From NCBI GenBank assembly GCA_016937135.1, contig JAFGWO010000240.1:1-6900 (forward strand): 6,900 nucleotides of DNA, given 5' to 3'. This document shows, piece by piece, positions 6,293 through 6,900 of the stretch (positions within the stretch are counted from its first letter, which is position 1; every line of letters begins with the position of its first letter). Origin of the DNA: Pseudomonadota bacterium (GTDB taxonomy: Bacteria; BMS3Abin14). The notes beneath the pieces were generated by a model that saw nothing but the letters and a program-made list of their open reading frames with translations, made no database searches and had not been told where the DNA came from. The translations under genes and the position numbers were made by a program.

Positions 6293-6754
6293 GTGGAAAA
6301 TCCTGAAAGAAGATCAGAACCGGCTAATAAAGATGGCGGCTTCACCCTTTTGGAGCTTCTGGTGGTCATGGCCATCCTCGCCACCCTGACATGGATCGTG
6401 GCTCCCCGTTTCCTGGGGGAGCCCGAAAAGGCCAGGAGGCTCAAGGCCGAGGTGACCATTGCCAACCTGGAGACGGCATTAAAGACCTTCTACCTGGATA
6501 ATGGTTTTTATCCCACTTCCGACCAGGGACTGGAGGCCCTCGTTAGAGAACCGGACATAGATCCGATCCCGACCCGGTGGCGGGAAGGGGGCTATCTGGA
6601 AAAAGGGAGAGTGCCGTCCGATCCGTGGGGCCACGATTTTGTCTACCTTTCCCCGGGCCTGAACGGGGAGTTCGACATCATTTCCTACGGTGCCGACGGC
6701 ATCGAGGGTGGGGAAGGCCGGGATGCCGACATCGAGTCATGGAATCTGCAGTAA
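6293..6754 (+). CDS. gspG: Type II secretion system major pseudopilin GspG
   Basis: This 153-residue prepseudopilin is processed to about 137 residues. It is the main subunit of the periplasmic pseudopilus that pushes substrates through GspD. A GTG start at 6293 follows AAGGAG at 5-nt spacing. The 16-residue leader ends in GG; the expected prepilin peptidase cut is G16|F17, giving mature FTLLELLVVMAIL with the conserved Glu at mature position 5 (E21) and Pro at mature position 22 (APRFLG). The body shows the GspG hallmarks: KAEVTIANLETALKTFYLDNGFYPTSDQGLEALV, DPWG, YLSPG, and the calcium-site loop SYGADGIEGGEGRDADIESW (D135, D144, D146). The leader is unusual in being net negative (three basic, four acidic residues). 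Other type IV pilin-like proteins are excluded by the T2SSG-specific C-terminal half. Confidence 0.96.
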   Translation: MENPERRSEPANKDGGFTLLELLVVMAILATLTWIVAPRFLGEPEKARRLKAEVTIANLETALKTFYLDNGFYPTSDQGLEALVREPDIDPIPTRWREGGYLEKGRVPSDPWGHDFVYLSPGLNGEFDIISYGADGIEGGEGRDADIESWNLQ

Positions 6755-6900
6755 GGGTTCCGATATCAGGGTCCCGCCCGGAGCGTTGAAGGGGGAGAGT
6801 CTTTTCGCAAGGCGCAAAAGGCCTGGCCTGAAGGCGGCTCTGCCCCCACAGTCGGGATTCACCCTCCTTGAGATAGTCCTCGTCATGGCGGTCATCGCCC
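6723..6900 (+). CDS. gspH: Prepilin-like protein, probable minor pseudopilin GspH (3' truncated by window edge)
   Basis: A third-frame reading frame remains open to the end of the window and encodes a clear type IV prepilin motif, SG|FTLLEIVLVMAVIA, from 6852, with the conserved Glu at mature position 5. Position directly after gspG and the EIVLVMAVIA type of helix suggest GspH, a tip-complex minor pseudopilin; GspI is less likely. Only the leader and first part of the helix are visible. The start is uncertain. ATG 6723 is the only ATG upstream of the motif, has GGGAAGG (6711-6717) nearby and overlaps gspG by 32 nt, but gives a 45-residue leader. TTG 6786 gives a more usual 24-residue, strongly basic leader (FARRKRPGLK), but its GGAG (6780-6783) is only 2 nt away. 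The listed start is the longest option. Confidence 0.75.
   Translation, partial: MPTSSHGICSKGSDIRVPPGALKGESLFARRKRPGLKAALPPQSGFTLLEIVLVMAVIA

Noticed and set aside
5638..6465. 275-residue open frame on the - strand across the gspF end, the spacer and the gspG start
   Set aside because: It is antisense to two well-supported genes, its predicted protein is low-complexity and charged with no recognisable motif, and long antisense frames are expected in GC-rich coding DNA.
1..6900. A novel system, mobile element, CRISPR array or RNA gene
   Set aside because: No transposase, integrase, terminal repeats, spaced direct repeats, tRNA or rRNA sequence was found; the coding content is fully explained by alaS and gspC-H.

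Overview
This window is almost entirely the first half of a canonical type II secretion system (T2SS, general secretion pathway) operon. All genes lie on the + strand in the order alaS (3' end) - gspC - gspD - gspE - gspF - gspG - gspH (5' end). It is GC-rich by eye with strongly GC-biased third codon positions. A full-length PDZ-type GspC, a secretin with no obvious pilotin-binding domain, and the gene order C-D-E-F-G-H fit a Gram-negative, most likely proteobacterial or Desulfobacterota ('deltaproteobacterial') chromosome. That taxonomic guess is an inference and cannot be proven here.

Layout. Positions 1-264 hold the C-terminal 87 residues of alanyl-tRNA synthetase. A 68-nt gap (265-332) contains a small inverted repeat but no recognisable promoter. 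The core run 333-6198 is tightly packed. gspC and gspD are separated by 4 nt. gspD and gspE overlap in an ATGA. gspE and gspF overlap by 14 nt. The only sizeable gap inside the secretion genes is 6199-6292, between the inner-membrane platform gene gspF and the major pseudopilin gene gspG. It is extraordinarily purine-rich, contains a perfect 23-nt homopurine mirror repeat and ends in a weak hairpin followed by six T. gspG follows with a GTG start behind a strong Shine-Dalgarno, and gspH begins at or near the end of gspG and runs off the window.

How the parts work together. GspD is the outer-membrane secretin channel. GspC links its periplasmic N-domains to the inner-membrane assembly. GspE is the cytoplasmic ATPase that drives assembly, GspF is the polytopic platform protein, GspG is the main subunit of the pseudopilus, and GspH is a minor (tip) pseudopilin. 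The remaining genes (gspI-M, and a prepilin peptidase) are expected beyond the right edge or elsewhere. No substrate gene is visible.

I found no undescribed system. All genes are intact and carry the expected key motifs. The most unusual items are non-coding (the F-G polypurine mirror repeat and hairpin) or small protein details (acidic GspG leader, tandem repeat in the GspC linker, unclear gspH start).
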